Counted from the stretch's first letter, positions 10,801 to 22,300 are shown. The stretch is 64,000 bases of DNA from Chinchilla lanigera (GCF_000276665.1 NW_004955459.1:15018932-15082931); one strand, 5' to 3'. Notes: generated from the letters alone by a model not told the origin. Numbers and translations: made by a program.

Positions 10801-12695
10801 AATGTGTGTGCCATGAACCCACACACCGGCACCTTCTTTCAGAGCAAAAGTCTCCTAAACTGTAGCTTCCTATTTATTCTTCATGAAACTAATATACAGC
10901 TTCTTTTATCCATGTTTATATACTATGCAAATGTTTCCACAAAAATTTTATCACAAATAATATAAATTAATAAAATCTATTAATCCATAGATTTAATAGG
11001 TTGCTCCAGAAAAATCTGAGACTAAAGAACTGGTGACATCTAAGCCCTGAGCACGTCAAGCTTAGAGCTATCACTGGAATTAGTGATAAAAGGAAGAGAG
11101 GGAGTCTGTCATCTTTGTCATTGCACCTGCCAAGGAGAAATCCCCTCTCCTTCCCCAACGCAGCAGGGATGCTGAAGAATGCCTCTGCTAAACTCTGGTA
11201 GAAGCCATCTGCTATGGGTAGGGGAAATTTGGGACTATTGACCTCCCTGCCTTCCAACCCAGCATGGGATCTGATGACAGCCAGGGACAAGCCAGTCAAG
11301 CTCAAAGTTGGGGGGGGTGGCAAATCTGTAACTTGTCTGTTGCATACATGAGCACAGAGAAGAATGTCCCTCAAACAAAAGATAGAATATGCCCTGACTT
11401 GGAAACAGAGATGTGTAGATATAAGCAAAGTGAAGATGGGGTTGCACTGGATCAGGGTGGATTCTAACTAAATCTCTAGACACTGGTCAGAAGTCAAAGG
11501 GGAGTTTGCAGGACAAGGTCCAAGGAGCCTTGCCAGAGAGACCTGAGAAATCACGTCAGAGAACAAACCCAGAAGCCCACTGGAAGCCAATCCCAGATAG
11601 CTCTGAATGGAGACAGGAGATTCCACAGGGGTGGGTAACTTCTCCATGTAGAAGCACAGAACAAGGGTATCTTCTAAGATTTAAAGTTTGGTAGTTTTGG
11701 TGTCCCCCTAAAGTAAGGAGCAGTTGGAGTTCAACTCAGTAGAGAAGTATGCATAGAAACAAAAGTGCAGCACAAGGGAAGTTGTGATGATGGTTTTGTT
11801 ATCTCTTTTTCTTGCTTATCTCCACCTTAATTACCAAAAATCGACCATATATTCACCCACATAAAGTATATCTTAATAGAATCCAACTTCTGACCTTCAG
11901 TAAAAAATAACAGAAATTAAAATATAAATATAAATGCAATTAAAATAATTCTGCCACTTCATCTTCTTCTTATATTTTAGTTTTTTAAATGCATGTGAGG
12001 TCAGAATAAAGAGAGGATGGCAGCAAGGGAGGGGAAGGCCATTTCCAAAGGTGGGAGATTTCTTACTTGCAGATCAAACCTTTGTCCTTCATTGACTGTC
12101 TAGTCACTGCCCTGCCAGTAACTTCTTACTGACTCACTCAGCTGGCCATGCTGCTTTCTAGGTCCAACAGGGCATTAGGCAGCATCCTCAGGAGACTGGT
12201 GGGCAGGAAGGTAAGTTCCAGGTGCTGACTCCAGGACTTGTTGGGCTTTAGCCATCACACCTGTAGGATGGATGGTATCCTGCAGACTGTCTCTATCCAA
12301 GTCTCACACCCTTTAGGTCTTGAGTTCATATCAACCCTTCACTGTGCTGGCCCAGTATCCTTTGCTAGTCCTCTTGAAATTGCCTGCACATTTATAACAA
12401 TGGTCCTACCCTTAAACTCTCCTCATTTCTGTCATTGGAGTAAGCCATAAACTAAGACAGTAGAGAGCATTGCATTAAGTTTAAGATTTTCAGTATATAG
12501 AGATGGAGCCCTAGGGTTAGAGAAGCCAAGAGAAGAACTAAGAAACAGCAGTAAAACAGTTGCTTTCTCATTTCCTGAAGCTCCAAGGATTTCCCGAAGA
12601 GGAGAGTCCAAGGGTCTAAGGCTAAAGGAAAGATGGGATTCTTTAGATAGAAAAGGAGAAAGTGGGAGAAAAGAACCAGAATTATAAAGAAAACT
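10801..12695. other. Unique non-coding stretch
   Basis: No repeat or gene recognised. The minus-strand frame 10967-11428 (153 codons) is the longest gap-free frame in the window, but its product is rich in Leu/Ser/Cys, has no motif and overlaps frames in other registers, so it is most likely chance. A G-run of eight lies near 11311. Confidence 0.5.
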
Positions 12696-12790
12696 CCCAT
12701 TCACTAAAAATGTACTATGTGCACATTGTCTAACACCTATTTGCATTATTTCATGTGATTTTGTAAATGTACATTTTCCAAATAATTAAA
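12696..12790 (-). repeat. MIR-like fragment
   Basis: 'cactaaaaatgtactatgtg', 'cattgtctaacacc' and 'tgcattatttcatgtgattt' follow the reverse-strand MIR order. The copy is old and 3' incomplete. Confidence 0.5.
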
Positions 12791-13049
12791 ATAGACCTAA
12801 GCAGGTAACTTTACTTGGTCTTGGTAGAAAAATGCAATGGCAGGACTGTTGGCCACTTACCCAAGGCTTTAACCACACGCTTGTCTGATAGCATTATACC
12901 CATGGTTGAGACTTTGAGAACCTTTATGTGACAAGTGCCATGTGCTGCAAAGGAATGGGGCCCACATGTCCTACAAACATTGTACCAGCCTCAAAAATCT
13001 GCAGCTTAATTTTATATCAATCTGCTTATGTAATAACTTTAAAGTTTGA

Positions 13050-13421
13050 ACATATGGTTCATTTTGGTTTGAGTGTTTCTGTCCCTTCCAAAATTCATGT
13101 TGGAATGATTTCCGATGAAATAATATTAAAAGGTGGGACCTTTAGGGGAAGACTAGGATAGGCGAGGTCCTGCTTCATGAATGGCATCTCTTATAAGAGA
13201 AATTTACTAATGGTTTGGCCTGTCCTTGCCTTTCCCCTTCTGTCAGATGAGAGACCAGCAAAGAGGCACCCTCTTGTTGGGAGATAAAAGGCCCTCACCA
13301 GAAACCAAACTTGCTGGTCCCTTTATTTGGGACTTCCCAGACTCCAGAACCTTAAGAAAATAATTTTATGTTCTTTATAAGTTACTTACTCTCAGGTATT
13401 TTGTTAAAGCAGAAAAAAGGA
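13050..13421 (+). mobile_element. MaLR solo LTR (MST-like)
   Basis: Traceable along its length: 'ggtttgagtgtttctgtccc', 'aaaattcatgttgg', 'taaaaggtgggacctttagg', 'ctcttataagagaaattt', 'aggccctcaccagaaacc', 'gggacttcccagactccag' and the end 'caggtattttgttaaagcag'. No internal sequence is linked. This is an ERVL-MaLR LTR with about the usual length. Confidence 0.8.
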
Positions 13422-13467
13422 GCTCTGGCTAAACTCTGGCTTGCCTCTATTTTTTTCCTTACCCTGT

Positions 13468-13700
13468 TTTGTTGTTGTTGTTATTGTTGGTTTTGTTTTG
13501 TTTTTGCAGTACTAGAGATTGAATCCATGCCCTTCACACTATGCTACATTTACAGCCACCCAGTTTGCTTGTTTACCTGTTTGTTGGCTTGTTTGCTTGA
13601 GACAGGGTCTCCCTAACTTGCTGACTGCCCAAGCTGAGCTTGAATTTGCAGTCCTCCTGCCTCTGAGAGTACTGAGATTACAGGCACATGCCACCTCTTC
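13468..13700 (-). repeat. B1-ID composite SINE, antisense
   Basis: On the plus strand a GTT/T-rich stretch (13468-13506) is the reversed tail, then 13507-13562 is a reversed ID body ('gcagtactagagattgaatc'), then 13600-13700 is reversed B1 ('gagacagggtctccctaact', 'gtactgagattacaggcaca'). The order fits a B1 5' part fused to an ID 3' part, as in the copy at 3.4 kb. It abuts the LTR on its left. Confidence 0.8.
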
Positions 13701-13724
13701 TACTTTGTTTTGTTTTAATCTTCC

Positions 13725-16520
13725 CTTTGTCCTATCATTTCCATATTCTTTATACAACAGTCAAAAATATTGTAACAGTGAATTATTATCTTATCTGAAA
13801 TAAAAGAGAAGGTACACATAGGCCAAGGATTCCAGGAATCCGGAAAAATAATCAAGACACCCAATGTAGCTGTGGCAGCAGGACAGAATGCTATGATCCC
13901 TTCTCTCTGAAAATGAGAAGGCTTTGGAAGAACTCTACTGGGACTTTTCAAAAAAAATTTAAAACTAGAAAATATAATACTACAGAAGAATTGCAGAGAT
14001 AATTTTTGCTGATTTTTCCTAATAAAAATGTGTGGAGCCTAGTGAAAAATAAAAATGAAGAAACTCTTGTTCAAAAATCGTTACTAAGCATTTCTAAATG
14101 GCCACGGTAGATCATCAAACCAAGTGAAGACTTTCTGAATGTGGAATGGTGTGACTGCATAGATCTCAGACCCTTAGAGCTGGCCCTGTTTCCTGTGAAG
14201 GTCCTTTCCTGCCAAAATGAAATTAACATTTATTAACCAAACTTTTTAAAAGTCAGCAAATAAAACTACAGCAAAAGCAGATTGGCTCAGGGGCCAAAAA
14301 TCATGTGGGATATAATAACGCCACCAAATTCGTGTTGTAACAAAAGCAGCAGCCCAGAACGCTGACACAAAGGCTCCTGACAATCAGCCACGCTTGAATC
14401 TAAAGTTCACAGTGAGAGGGAGCAATGTCCCTTACTCACTCAGCAGAGCTTTTCCTGGAAACACCCGTCTCCACTCATTAATCTCAGGGACAACACAGCT
14501 GTGGTTTTCAGGAAACAATGGAGACCCTGATGCAGCCACATCCTCAGAAAAACAGTTGTTTGAACGCATCTCTGTTGTCCAAACTGTCAGTTAAAAGCAA
14601 CAACAGAAATGTTAATCAACAAATTCTAGAACTTAGAACCTGCTTCCAATTTGCCTAAATGCTGATTAATTGCTACTAATTTATACAGTAAAGGCCAAGT
14701 TATCATTTGTTTCCATCTGCTCATAAAAAATTACTTTAATCTCTAAATACTTATGAAAAGCATTCATTTATAACCAAAGAACTTCTTCACTTTCTAGATA
14801 TTACCCTCACTAACGTCAATTAATCAAGACTGTGTCAGCAAAGTCAAATTACAGACCAGCAGAAATCCTCACTAACTGGAAAACCAAATCTAGCTAGATA
14901 CTAGGTTGTGACCAGTGGCTGATAATTTCCCCCAGTGCAGTCTGTATAGCTGAAGGACGTAGGGTAGAACTGCTATTTCACTGAGCAGTTAAATTAGATA
15001 ATTTATTCCCAATGCCCCATAAAGGGCATTTGCTATAGTATTTTCTGTTCCTTTCCATTTTTCTTAAAGTAACAGAAAAAATAATAAAAAAGTAACAGTA
15101 CCCCAACTTTTGAGGGGTACACTTTTCTCCTATGTGCAGTTGTGATGGGACTATAAATAAAGGCCCCAACTTTCCTACTGCCAGATCTTAGATCATCAGA
15201 CAAGCTTTGCCAGAATTCTGAATCCTAATAGGTAAGAAAAATAAGTTTAAATCTCATTCATTCTAGTGGTGGAGCCTGAAAAAACCACTGACCTGTTACT
15301 GCTACATGTACTCACAAAACCACCTGGATTTCTGCATTTTCCAACCTTTTTTCTTTCAGCATTTCTAACATTTCTATGAGATATCCAATATCCTTACAGT
15401 AAATTACTTTTCTGATAACATTAGCTGGAGTATCTGATGCTTGCAACTAGAAATACACTTAGCAACGTGGCTGTGACTTCCACTGTATATTGAGGAATGC
15501 TCTCACTCTCAGATGAATAATGAACCAACTGAAGAAAAGTTCAAGAAGTTCAGCAGCTCAGGGAGAAAAAACTTGCAGCATTTTCAGTATGATGGGGCTG
15601 GCAAAGCAACAAGACCACTATGTGCAAATCAACACAGTATAATTATGCTTACAGGTATGTATGATAATGAAATGTACACTAAGGAAAACCCAGACAACTG
15701 AATTTTAGAGTCAGAAAGAACGTGAGTTAGATTGAGGGGTAAAAAGGGTTCACTTTAACAAGATGAAAAAGGTGATCCACCAGATCAAAAAAAACTTGAC
15801 AGTTGACAAATATTGCTAGCAATAAGCATTACAGGATCAACTCACCACACAGAAAAATAGGTTATGACGTTCTAGAACTATGTCATGGAACCATCAGAAC
15901 CTAGCAATCTATTTTTCTGTCATACATCTGTTAGGTCAAGTGATGTACTTTGATTTTTATCTACAAGAGGAGTCCTGGGATATGTTTTCTCCATACGAAA
16001 TACTGAACTTACAAAGAAAACAAACCTAGAGGTGACTTCCATAGAAACAATTTAGCATTTCTCATCAGTGTACAAGTATAGGGGACTCAAAATATATTAA
16101 TTCAAAATCCTCTCCCCACTCTAGGAATATTGACATAATTCTATAAACACCTGTAGTGACTGAAAAACTTCCAAAAAGCTTTAATTTGCATTTCTTTAAT
16201 GCAAAGAAAAGTAAATGGATGTACTGACTACAGCTTTCCCAGAGAATATTTAAACATCAGCTGGGGGTATTATTCTTCTGTGTATTCTGATATCATTTGA
16301 TCTCACCATGAATCTCTTATTAATGGACTGAGGCTACCATCAGGTCTGCTGGCCCTGCCTATAATCTGATAGTAGCTTTGATTCTAGTTTCAGCCCTACC
16401 AAGAGATTCAGTACCCTAGTTTTAGAATTAGCTGGCTCTGACTTTCCTACATTGCCTTCCTGGACTGGTACAGGAACACACAAAACCACCTGGATTTCCC
16501 AATGCTGTAGTTCTAGTGGC
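13725..16520. other. Long unique stretch, partly conserved-looking
   Basis: No gene. From about 14060 to 14900 the sequence is repeat-free, AT-rich and has many homeodomain-like TAAT words; see the finding on this block. The rest (15000-16330) shows no named repeat. Confidence 0.5.
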
Positions 16521-16523
16521 TTC

Positions 16524-16536
16524 AAAGCTGTAATGG
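16524..16536 (+). repeat. Left target-site duplication of ID SINE
   Basis: 'aaagctgtaatgg' here matches 'aaagctgtgatgg' at 16647-16659 with one change. The pair brackets the ID element between them and proves a target-primed insertion. Confidence 0.85.
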
Positions 16537-16649
16537 GGGCTGGGGATTTAGCTCAGCGGCAAAGCGCCTGCCTGGCAAGCTCAAGGTCGTGAGTTCAGTT
16601 CCCGGTACCGGAGAAAAACCAAAAAAAAAAATAAAATAAAAAAAAAAAA
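16537..16649 (+). repeat. ID SINE, complete, with A-tail
   Basis: Full tRNA-Ala-derived ID: start 'gggctggggatttagctcag', A box at 16549-16560 (tagctcagcggc), B box near 16592-16602 (agttcagttcc), then 'ccggtaccgg' and an A-rich tail of about 30 bases with two small T interruptions. With both promoter boxes recognisable, a long tail and flanking duplications with one mismatch, it is among the youngest-looking elements of the window. One B-box base differs from the usual GTTCGA, so promoter strength is unknown. Confidence 0.9.
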
Positions 16650-16659
16650 GCTGTGATGG

Positions 16660-18219
16660 TTGGGACAGCATTCTCCTCATTCAGAGGCAAGAAGGCTGTG
16701 GTGCAAATGGCTTACAGTCCACAGCAGATCAGCCTAATGCTCAGTGCCACAGGCATTACTGCTGCTAATCGAGCACACTTAGCTTTACCTCCCAGCCCCA
16801 GGGCAGGTGCCAGTTACCTAGATCCCTCAACTGGTTGATAGCACAAGATCAGACCAGTGATGAATTCTACAGAGATGGTGCATGTGGCATTTCCAGGCTA
16901 CAACATTTAGTTGGAAATGAGAGGCCTTTTTGTCCAGAGCCCCTTTTTTTACTGACAGAGATAGCAGCAACACTCAATGTAGTGATTGTGCTAGAGGGAG
17001 GGTTGCGGAGAGAAGCAATCTGGAGTGGAGTAGCCAGCTACCCTGCAGTGGGCAGGGAGCATGAGAGAAAAATCAAGTGCTACAATTGCAAGTCTCAAGA
17101 ATTCATCAGGCTGCTTTGGCATTATGTCACTTCTCTGATGGATATAGGGTAATAAAATGTCATCACCGGTGCCTTTTTAAGCAGTACCTTCAAAAAGCAC
17201 AAGCAAGCATTCAGTTTTGTTTAGTAGACCCTCACTTCACCTGCCTAGCATGATGCCCCTGCAGGTCAGCTGGCTATTCCATTCCGCATCTCCTCCCTTC
17301 ACAGCCTGCCCGTACTGAGCCCTGACATGATCACATGGACACAAGGTTGTTACATTCCATCAACTCCATGGGCCAGGAAGAAAAGACTAGTGTATCATTT
17401 TCTTCAAAGTTTTCTCAATACCATACATATTATCAGTGAATTTACTATGTACCTAATGGTGTGTTGAACTCTATGAGGCAAACAGACCCCGTAGTGTAGT
17501 TGTAAGGGTCTAATTTACAAAGACACAGCTTATAAAAAGTAAAGTAAGGACTTGGAAATTTCCCCTGAATAAGGTTCCTAGCAAGTAATTGTTGACTTCA
17601 GTCAGAAGAAAATGGCCCCTGGGTATACAAGTTCTCCAGGCAGTGCCATACTCAGGGGTTGAGTTCCGATCTCTGTCAAGCTTGGCACTCCAGTTCTTTG
17701 ACCCTAAGCTTTGCCCCCCCTTGTGGTTGAATTTGAAATGCTAAGCTTTTTAAAGGGTTTTGGTATAAATAAGACCTTCATCAAAAGCATACCAATACAA
17801 ATTGGACTAGGCTCGTTATGATGATGTGCACAACATGGGAAAATCTCTCCTAAAATCTGGCACACAAGTGCATACAGACATACATAATGAAGTACTGAAG
17901 GATTTAGTGCCTAAGCTCCAAAGTAAGTGGTTAAAATATTATGAAGATGGGATTAATAAAGATTTAAAGACTAAACAGAGTTTAACTAAGGCTTGACAGT
18001 TGCATAGATTTGAATCTACAGCACCGATAGAATTCTCTATGCTGGCTATGAATGCTTTTGGAACCATTTTTCTTAGATTCTTACTATGCTCACTATTTCT
18101 TGTTTCATTCTCCCAGAGCACTTTATTTATAAAACTGTAGGATATTCACATTAAAGTTCACATTAAAATTAATATGAAAAAATGAATAGCAGTTGATGAA
18201 ATTTAAATCTGGACTGAAT
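16660..18219. other. Unassigned stretch with a possible decayed coding or ERV block
   Basis: From 16320 to about 17120 (either side of the ID) the sequence has a balanced, less AT-rich composition and two consecutive plus-strand frames (16653-16838 and 16835-17152), but I recognise neither product. It may be a decayed retroviral or processed-gene segment. Downstream of 17150 nothing is recognised. Confidence 0.35.
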
Positions 18220-18224
18220 ATTTA

Positions 18225-18370
18225 TTTTTAATTTTATTTTTCTTTTAAATTAATATGCAGTAATTATATATGTTTATGGGGGTACAGTGTGATATTTCAA
18301 TACATGCATATGTAATGCATAATGATCAAATCAAGTTAATCAGCATTATCATATTGTTTCATTTCTTTAC
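18225..18370 (-). mobile_element. L1 3' UTR fragment, antisense
   Basis: 'tatgggggtacagtgtgata', 'tttcaatacatgcatatgta' and 'gatcaaatcaagttaatcag' in that order are the reverse complement of the old L1M-type 3' end, preceded by a T-rich run that stands for the reversed tail. Confidence 0.7.
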
Positions 18371-18574
18371 ATTTGGAGAATTCAAGCTCCTCTCTTCTGG
18401 CTCTCCATAAATAATATGTAATACATTACCATAAACTGTCATCATCCTACCCTGCTGTAGAATACTAGAACTTCGTGGTGGATTGACAACTGGTGAGCAG
18501 CTTCTATCACCCAGCTGAAATGAATCAGCATGGTGCTGGGTACGGAGGGCCCACCTGAGGGTTGTTGTCAACAA

Positions 18575-19190
18575 AAAAAAAAGAACTAGAAAAGAAGGAG
18601 AGGTGAGGTTAGAGAGCTGTTGGTTCTCCTGGGCTGTTGGTTGTCCTGAGGAGCTTGTTATGCTGGCTTTCCTGATGAACTTGGCTGTTCTCAGCCTCAA
18701 AGGAACTCGGGACATTGTTATCACTGAGAATGGCTGTGGTTTACTTTGGGGGAGGTCTGGTCCTCACTTGGATCATCACTTCCTGGCTCTGGAGAGAAAG
18801 ATGGTTCACTGTTCAATGTCCTGGAGAAGCTTGTCATGCTGGCCTTCCTGATAAGGACGCAGCTGTTCTCATGGGCAGAGGAACTCAGGACCTCACTATT
18901 ACTGAGGATGGCTATGGTACCTTTTGGGAGACCTCTGATTAACACTTTGAGTGTTGCTTCCCGGCTCCAGTGCAGATCCCTCAGCCTGATAGCAGATCCT
19001 TCATCCCACTGGCACAGACTTTCTAGCTTCCACCACTAACCTTTGTGCCTTCCCAGTGCACATCCACGAAACAGATCTGCATGAGACATTGTCATGGGCT
19101 CTAGGTTTTCAGCTGGACTCGTGCAGGACATTACCATGGGATCCAGGGCCTCAGCTGGATTCACTGGGTCTTTAGTGTGTGGACAGATTT
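18575..19190. repeat. Unknown block with internal tandem duplication
   Basis: Two units about 177 bases apart align over most of their length. Unit 1 starts near 18646 and unit 2 near 18822; both run 'gcttgt-atgctggc-ttcctgat', 'ggaactc-ggac', 'actga-gatggct' and end at 'cttcc-ggctc'. A second, shorter duplication of about 45 bases lies near 19083 and 19127 ('gacatt-catggg', 'tcagctgga'). The block is richer in G and C than its neighbours. I cannot assign a family. Confidence 0.6.
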
Positions 19191-20714
19191 CCTGCACGCA
19201 TGTACTAAACTCTTTGGGTAACTACTATAAATAATCATATAAATGATGTATCCTTTATGGTATTGTTTTCCTTGCAAGTCCTGACCACAACAAATTTAAT
19301 CCTCCTTTTCAACTGTATTTTAGTAACTATTATCTATCCTCCCTATGTTCTGCTTCCCTCGAGCTCAAATAAATAACTTACTATTGAACCTCAAATTCCT
19401 AGAATAGGAAGAACAGATCAAACCCAAAGGTCATACAAGAGAGGAAATTATAAAGATCAGAGCAGAAATTAATGCAATTGAGAATAAGAAAATAGTATAA
19501 AGAATTAATGAAGCAAAGAGTTGGCTCTTTAAAAGATTAAATAAAATTGATAAATCCCTAGCAACCCTTATCAAAAAGAGGAAAGAAAAGACTCAGATTC
19601 AGGCAAGTAGGAGTGAAAAGGGTGAAAGCGTAATAGGTCCTGTGGAAATCCAGAAGATCACCAATACATACTTCAAGAACCTGTACTCTAATAAGATGGA
19701 AAATACAGAAGAAATGGACAGATTCCTAGACACATATGAATTGCCAAAACTGAATAAAGAAGATATAAAAATTCTAAACAACATGATAGCAGTCAATGAA
19801 ATTTAAAATATAAATAAAACTTTATCAACAAAGAAAAACCCAGGCCCCAGTGGACTTTCTATTGAAATCTACAAGAAATTTGGAAAGAGCTAATGCCACT
19901 AATTGTAAAACTCTTTAATGAAACTGAAAGGGAAAATATACTCCCAAAGTCATTCCTGGAAGCAAGTATTACCCTAATTCCAAAACCAGAGAAGGACTCA
20001 GGTTTTGACTCAACCAAAAAAGGAGAACTACAGGCTAATCTCCCTAACAAACATGGATGCAAAAATCCTTAATAAGATACTGGCAAATGGAATGCAGCAA
20101 AACATCAAGAAAAATATATATTATGACCAAGTAGAATTCATCCCAGGAATGCAGGGATTGTTCAACTTACTCAAATCAGTAAATGTAACACATATTAACA
20201 GAGCCAAAGGTGAAAATTATATGATCATCTCAATAGATGCAGAAAAAGCATTTGACAAAGTCCAACACCCATTCATGATTTTAAAAACCCTCCAGAAAAT
20301 TGTCATAAATGGTCTTTACCTCAATCTGGTAAAATCCATCTATGACAAACCAACAGCCAACACCATACTAAATGGACGAAACCAGAAAACTTTCACTCTA
20401 ACATCAGGGACAAAATAAGGATATCCTCTATCACCACTTCTATTCAATATAGTTCTGGAAACATTAACCAAAGCAATTAGACAAAAGAAAGAAATTAAAG
20501 AAATAAGGATAGGAAAGGAAGAAGTTAAATTATCATTATTTGTGGATGATCTGATACTCTGCAAGGAAGACCCCAAAAGCTCTACCAAAAGACATACATT
20601 TCATAACAAATTCAATAGCATACCTGGATAGAAAATCAACACTCAAAAATCAATAGCATTCCTATACACAAAAAATAAAATCACTGAAAGAGAAATTAGG
20701 GAAATGACACCCTT

Positions 20715-20728
20715 CAAAATAGCATCCA
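20715..20728 (+). repeat. Left target-site duplication of 7SL copy
   Basis: The 14 bases 'caaaatagcatcca' recur exactly at 20910-20923. The L1 reading continues normally after the second copy, so the element between them was inserted into L1. Confidence 0.9.
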
Positions 20729-20729
20729 C

Positions 20730-20909
20730 GTTGGGCATGGTGGAGAGCACCTGTAGTCTCAGCTTCTTGGGAGCCTTGAGTCCAGGAGTTCTGGGCTTCA
20801 GTGCACTACGTGGATCGTGCATCTGCACTAAGTTCGGCATAAGTATGGTGACCTCCTGGGACTGGGGGACCACCGGGTTGCCTAAGGAGAGGTGAATGGG
20901 CCCAGCTTG
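20730..20909 (+). pseudogene. RN7SL: Truncated 7SL RNA (RN7SL) retropseudogene
   Basis: The insert starts at the 5' end of 7SL RNA ('gttgggcatggtgg' for GCCGGGCGCGGTGG), follows it through 'ctgtagtctcagctt', 'ttgagtccaggagttctggg', 'gcactaagttcggcat', 'tatggtgacctcctggga' and 'gttgcctaaggagaggtgaa', and stops near nucleotide 190 of about 300. About 17 bases are missing near the start of the S domain approach. It has no A-tail but has exact 14-base target-site duplications. 7SL is the RNA of the signal recognition particle; this copy lacks the 3' Alu half and most of the S domain, so it is non-functional. Confidence 0.9.
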
Positions 20910-21302
20910 CAAAATAGCATCCAAAAAAATGAAATAGTTAGGAACCAACCTAACAAAGGAACTAAAAGATCTGTACATTGAAATTTACAGTACTCTTAAA
21001 AAGGACATCAGAGAGGATATCAGAAAATGGAAAGATATCCTTGCTCATGGATAGGAAGACCCAACATAGTAAAAATGGCCATACTCCCAAAATTGTTATA
21101 AAAATTTAATGTAATCCCAATCCAAATGCCTTTAGCATACTTCACAGAACTAAAGAAAACATCACTGAAATTCATTTGGAACCAGAAGAGAACTAGAATA
21201 GCAAAACAAATTCTCAGCAACACAGGCAGGGCAGAGGTATTACAATTTCTGACCTGAAATTATAGTATAAGGGTACTGTGATAAAAACAGCATGGTACTG
21301 AT

Positions 21303-21319
21303 AAAAAAAAAAAAAAAAA
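21303..21319 (+). repeat. A17 run inside L1 ORF2
   Basis: Seventeen As replace the short A-run that follows 'ggtactg' in L1 ORF2. A longer run sits at the same relative site in the L1 at 63.9 kb. Confidence 0.9.
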
Positions 21320-21529
21320 GACCTGAGGGTCAATGGAACAGATTTAAAGATGCAGAAACAACTCCAAACACACTCAGCCACCTTATCTTTGACAAAGGGG
21401 CCCAACACATTCACTAGAAGAAAGATAGTCTCTTTAATAGATTGTTCTGGAAAAACTAGCTTTCCACAAGACAAAGACAAATACTCTTGTACTTTTAAAT
21501 TAATTTTTTTCTTGCACATGAAAAGAGCA

Positions 21530-22300
21530 GGCAATTATTTGCCTTTCTATGTCTAGCATATTTCACTTAACATAATGTCCTCCATTTCCATATATTTTGC
21601 TGCAAATGACAGGATTACATTTTTATATAGCTGAATAATATTCCATTGTATCATACATACTCCATTTTCTTTATCCAGCCATTTGTCAGTGGATGCCTCT
21701 GTTGATTCTACGTCTTGAATATTGTGAATAATACCACAATAAACATGGAGAAGCAGATATCTCTTTGATATGCTGATTTCATTTCCTTTGCCCACAGAAA
21801 TAGAAAAGCTGGATAAAATGGTAGATCTAGTTTTAGATTCTTGAGAGATTCTTCTCAGTAATGGTTATACTAATCTACATTCCCACCAACAACAAGTATG
21901 CATCCCCATTCTCCACATCCTCTGTACCTTTTGTAATTTTTTGCTTTTAATAATAGTCTGATGGGGTGGAGTGAGATGAGATGAAATGTTATTGTGGCTT
22001 TGAGTTGCATTTCCCTGATGGATAATGATACTGAACATTTTCCTATCTATGTTGGCTATTTGCAAGTCTTTTAAGGAATGTCTATTTACATCATTAACCC
22101 ATTTTTAATTAGATTTCTAGTTGCTGTTCTTTGTTCTTGAAGTGGTGGTGATTTTCTGAGTTTCTTATATATTTTGGATATTAATACCTTATCAGGTGAA
22201 TCATTTTCAAATATTTTCTCACATTCTGTTGATTATCTCTCTCGCTCTCTCCACATTATTGGTTCTTTCCTTTACTGTACAGAAGACTCTTAGTTGTTCA
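21530..22300 (-). mobile_element. L1 3' end, antisense
   Basis: The plus strand is the reverse complement of an L1 3' region: 'tttcacttaacataatgtcc', 'tatagctgaataatattcca', 'catttgtcagtggatgcctc', then 'ctacattcccaccaaca' and 'tttgagttgcatttccctga' (3' part of ORF2), fading out in 'ccttatcaggtgaatcattt'. It faces the plus-strand L1 to its left, 3' ends together, with about 30 unclear bases between. Confidence 0.85.

Larger units (their letters stand above)
19360..21500 (+). mobile_element. L1 fragment: ORF2 reverse-transcriptase half
   Basis: An L1 ORF2 segment starts just before the fingers/RT domain ('gatcagagcagaaattaatg') and runs past it. The best frame (20005-20418) gives RT motifs such as '[18 protein letters not shown]' and '[18 protein letters not shown]'. 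A TAA at 20416-20418 replaces the Gln that normally follows 'GTK'. Further on, the catalytic FADD motif reads F-V-D-D (about 20538), so the active site is altered. EN domain, ORF1 and 3' end are absent. A 7SL pseudogene interrupts it at 20730-20909. It is dead. Confidence 0.9.

Noticed and set aside
10967..11428. 153-codon minus-strand open frame
   Set aside because: The product has no recognisable domain, is Leu/Ser-rich as expected of random reverse frames, and no splice, promoter or poly(A) context stands out.
16537..16610. tRNA-Ala gene
   Set aside because: The cloverleaf 3' part is not kept and an A-tail with target-site duplications follows, so it is an ID SINE.
16835..17152. Possible retroviral zinc-knuckle ('KCYNCK') in a 105-codon frame
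   Set aside because: Only the first Cys pair is present; the spaced Gly, His and final Cys are missing and no other gag-like sequence surrounds it.
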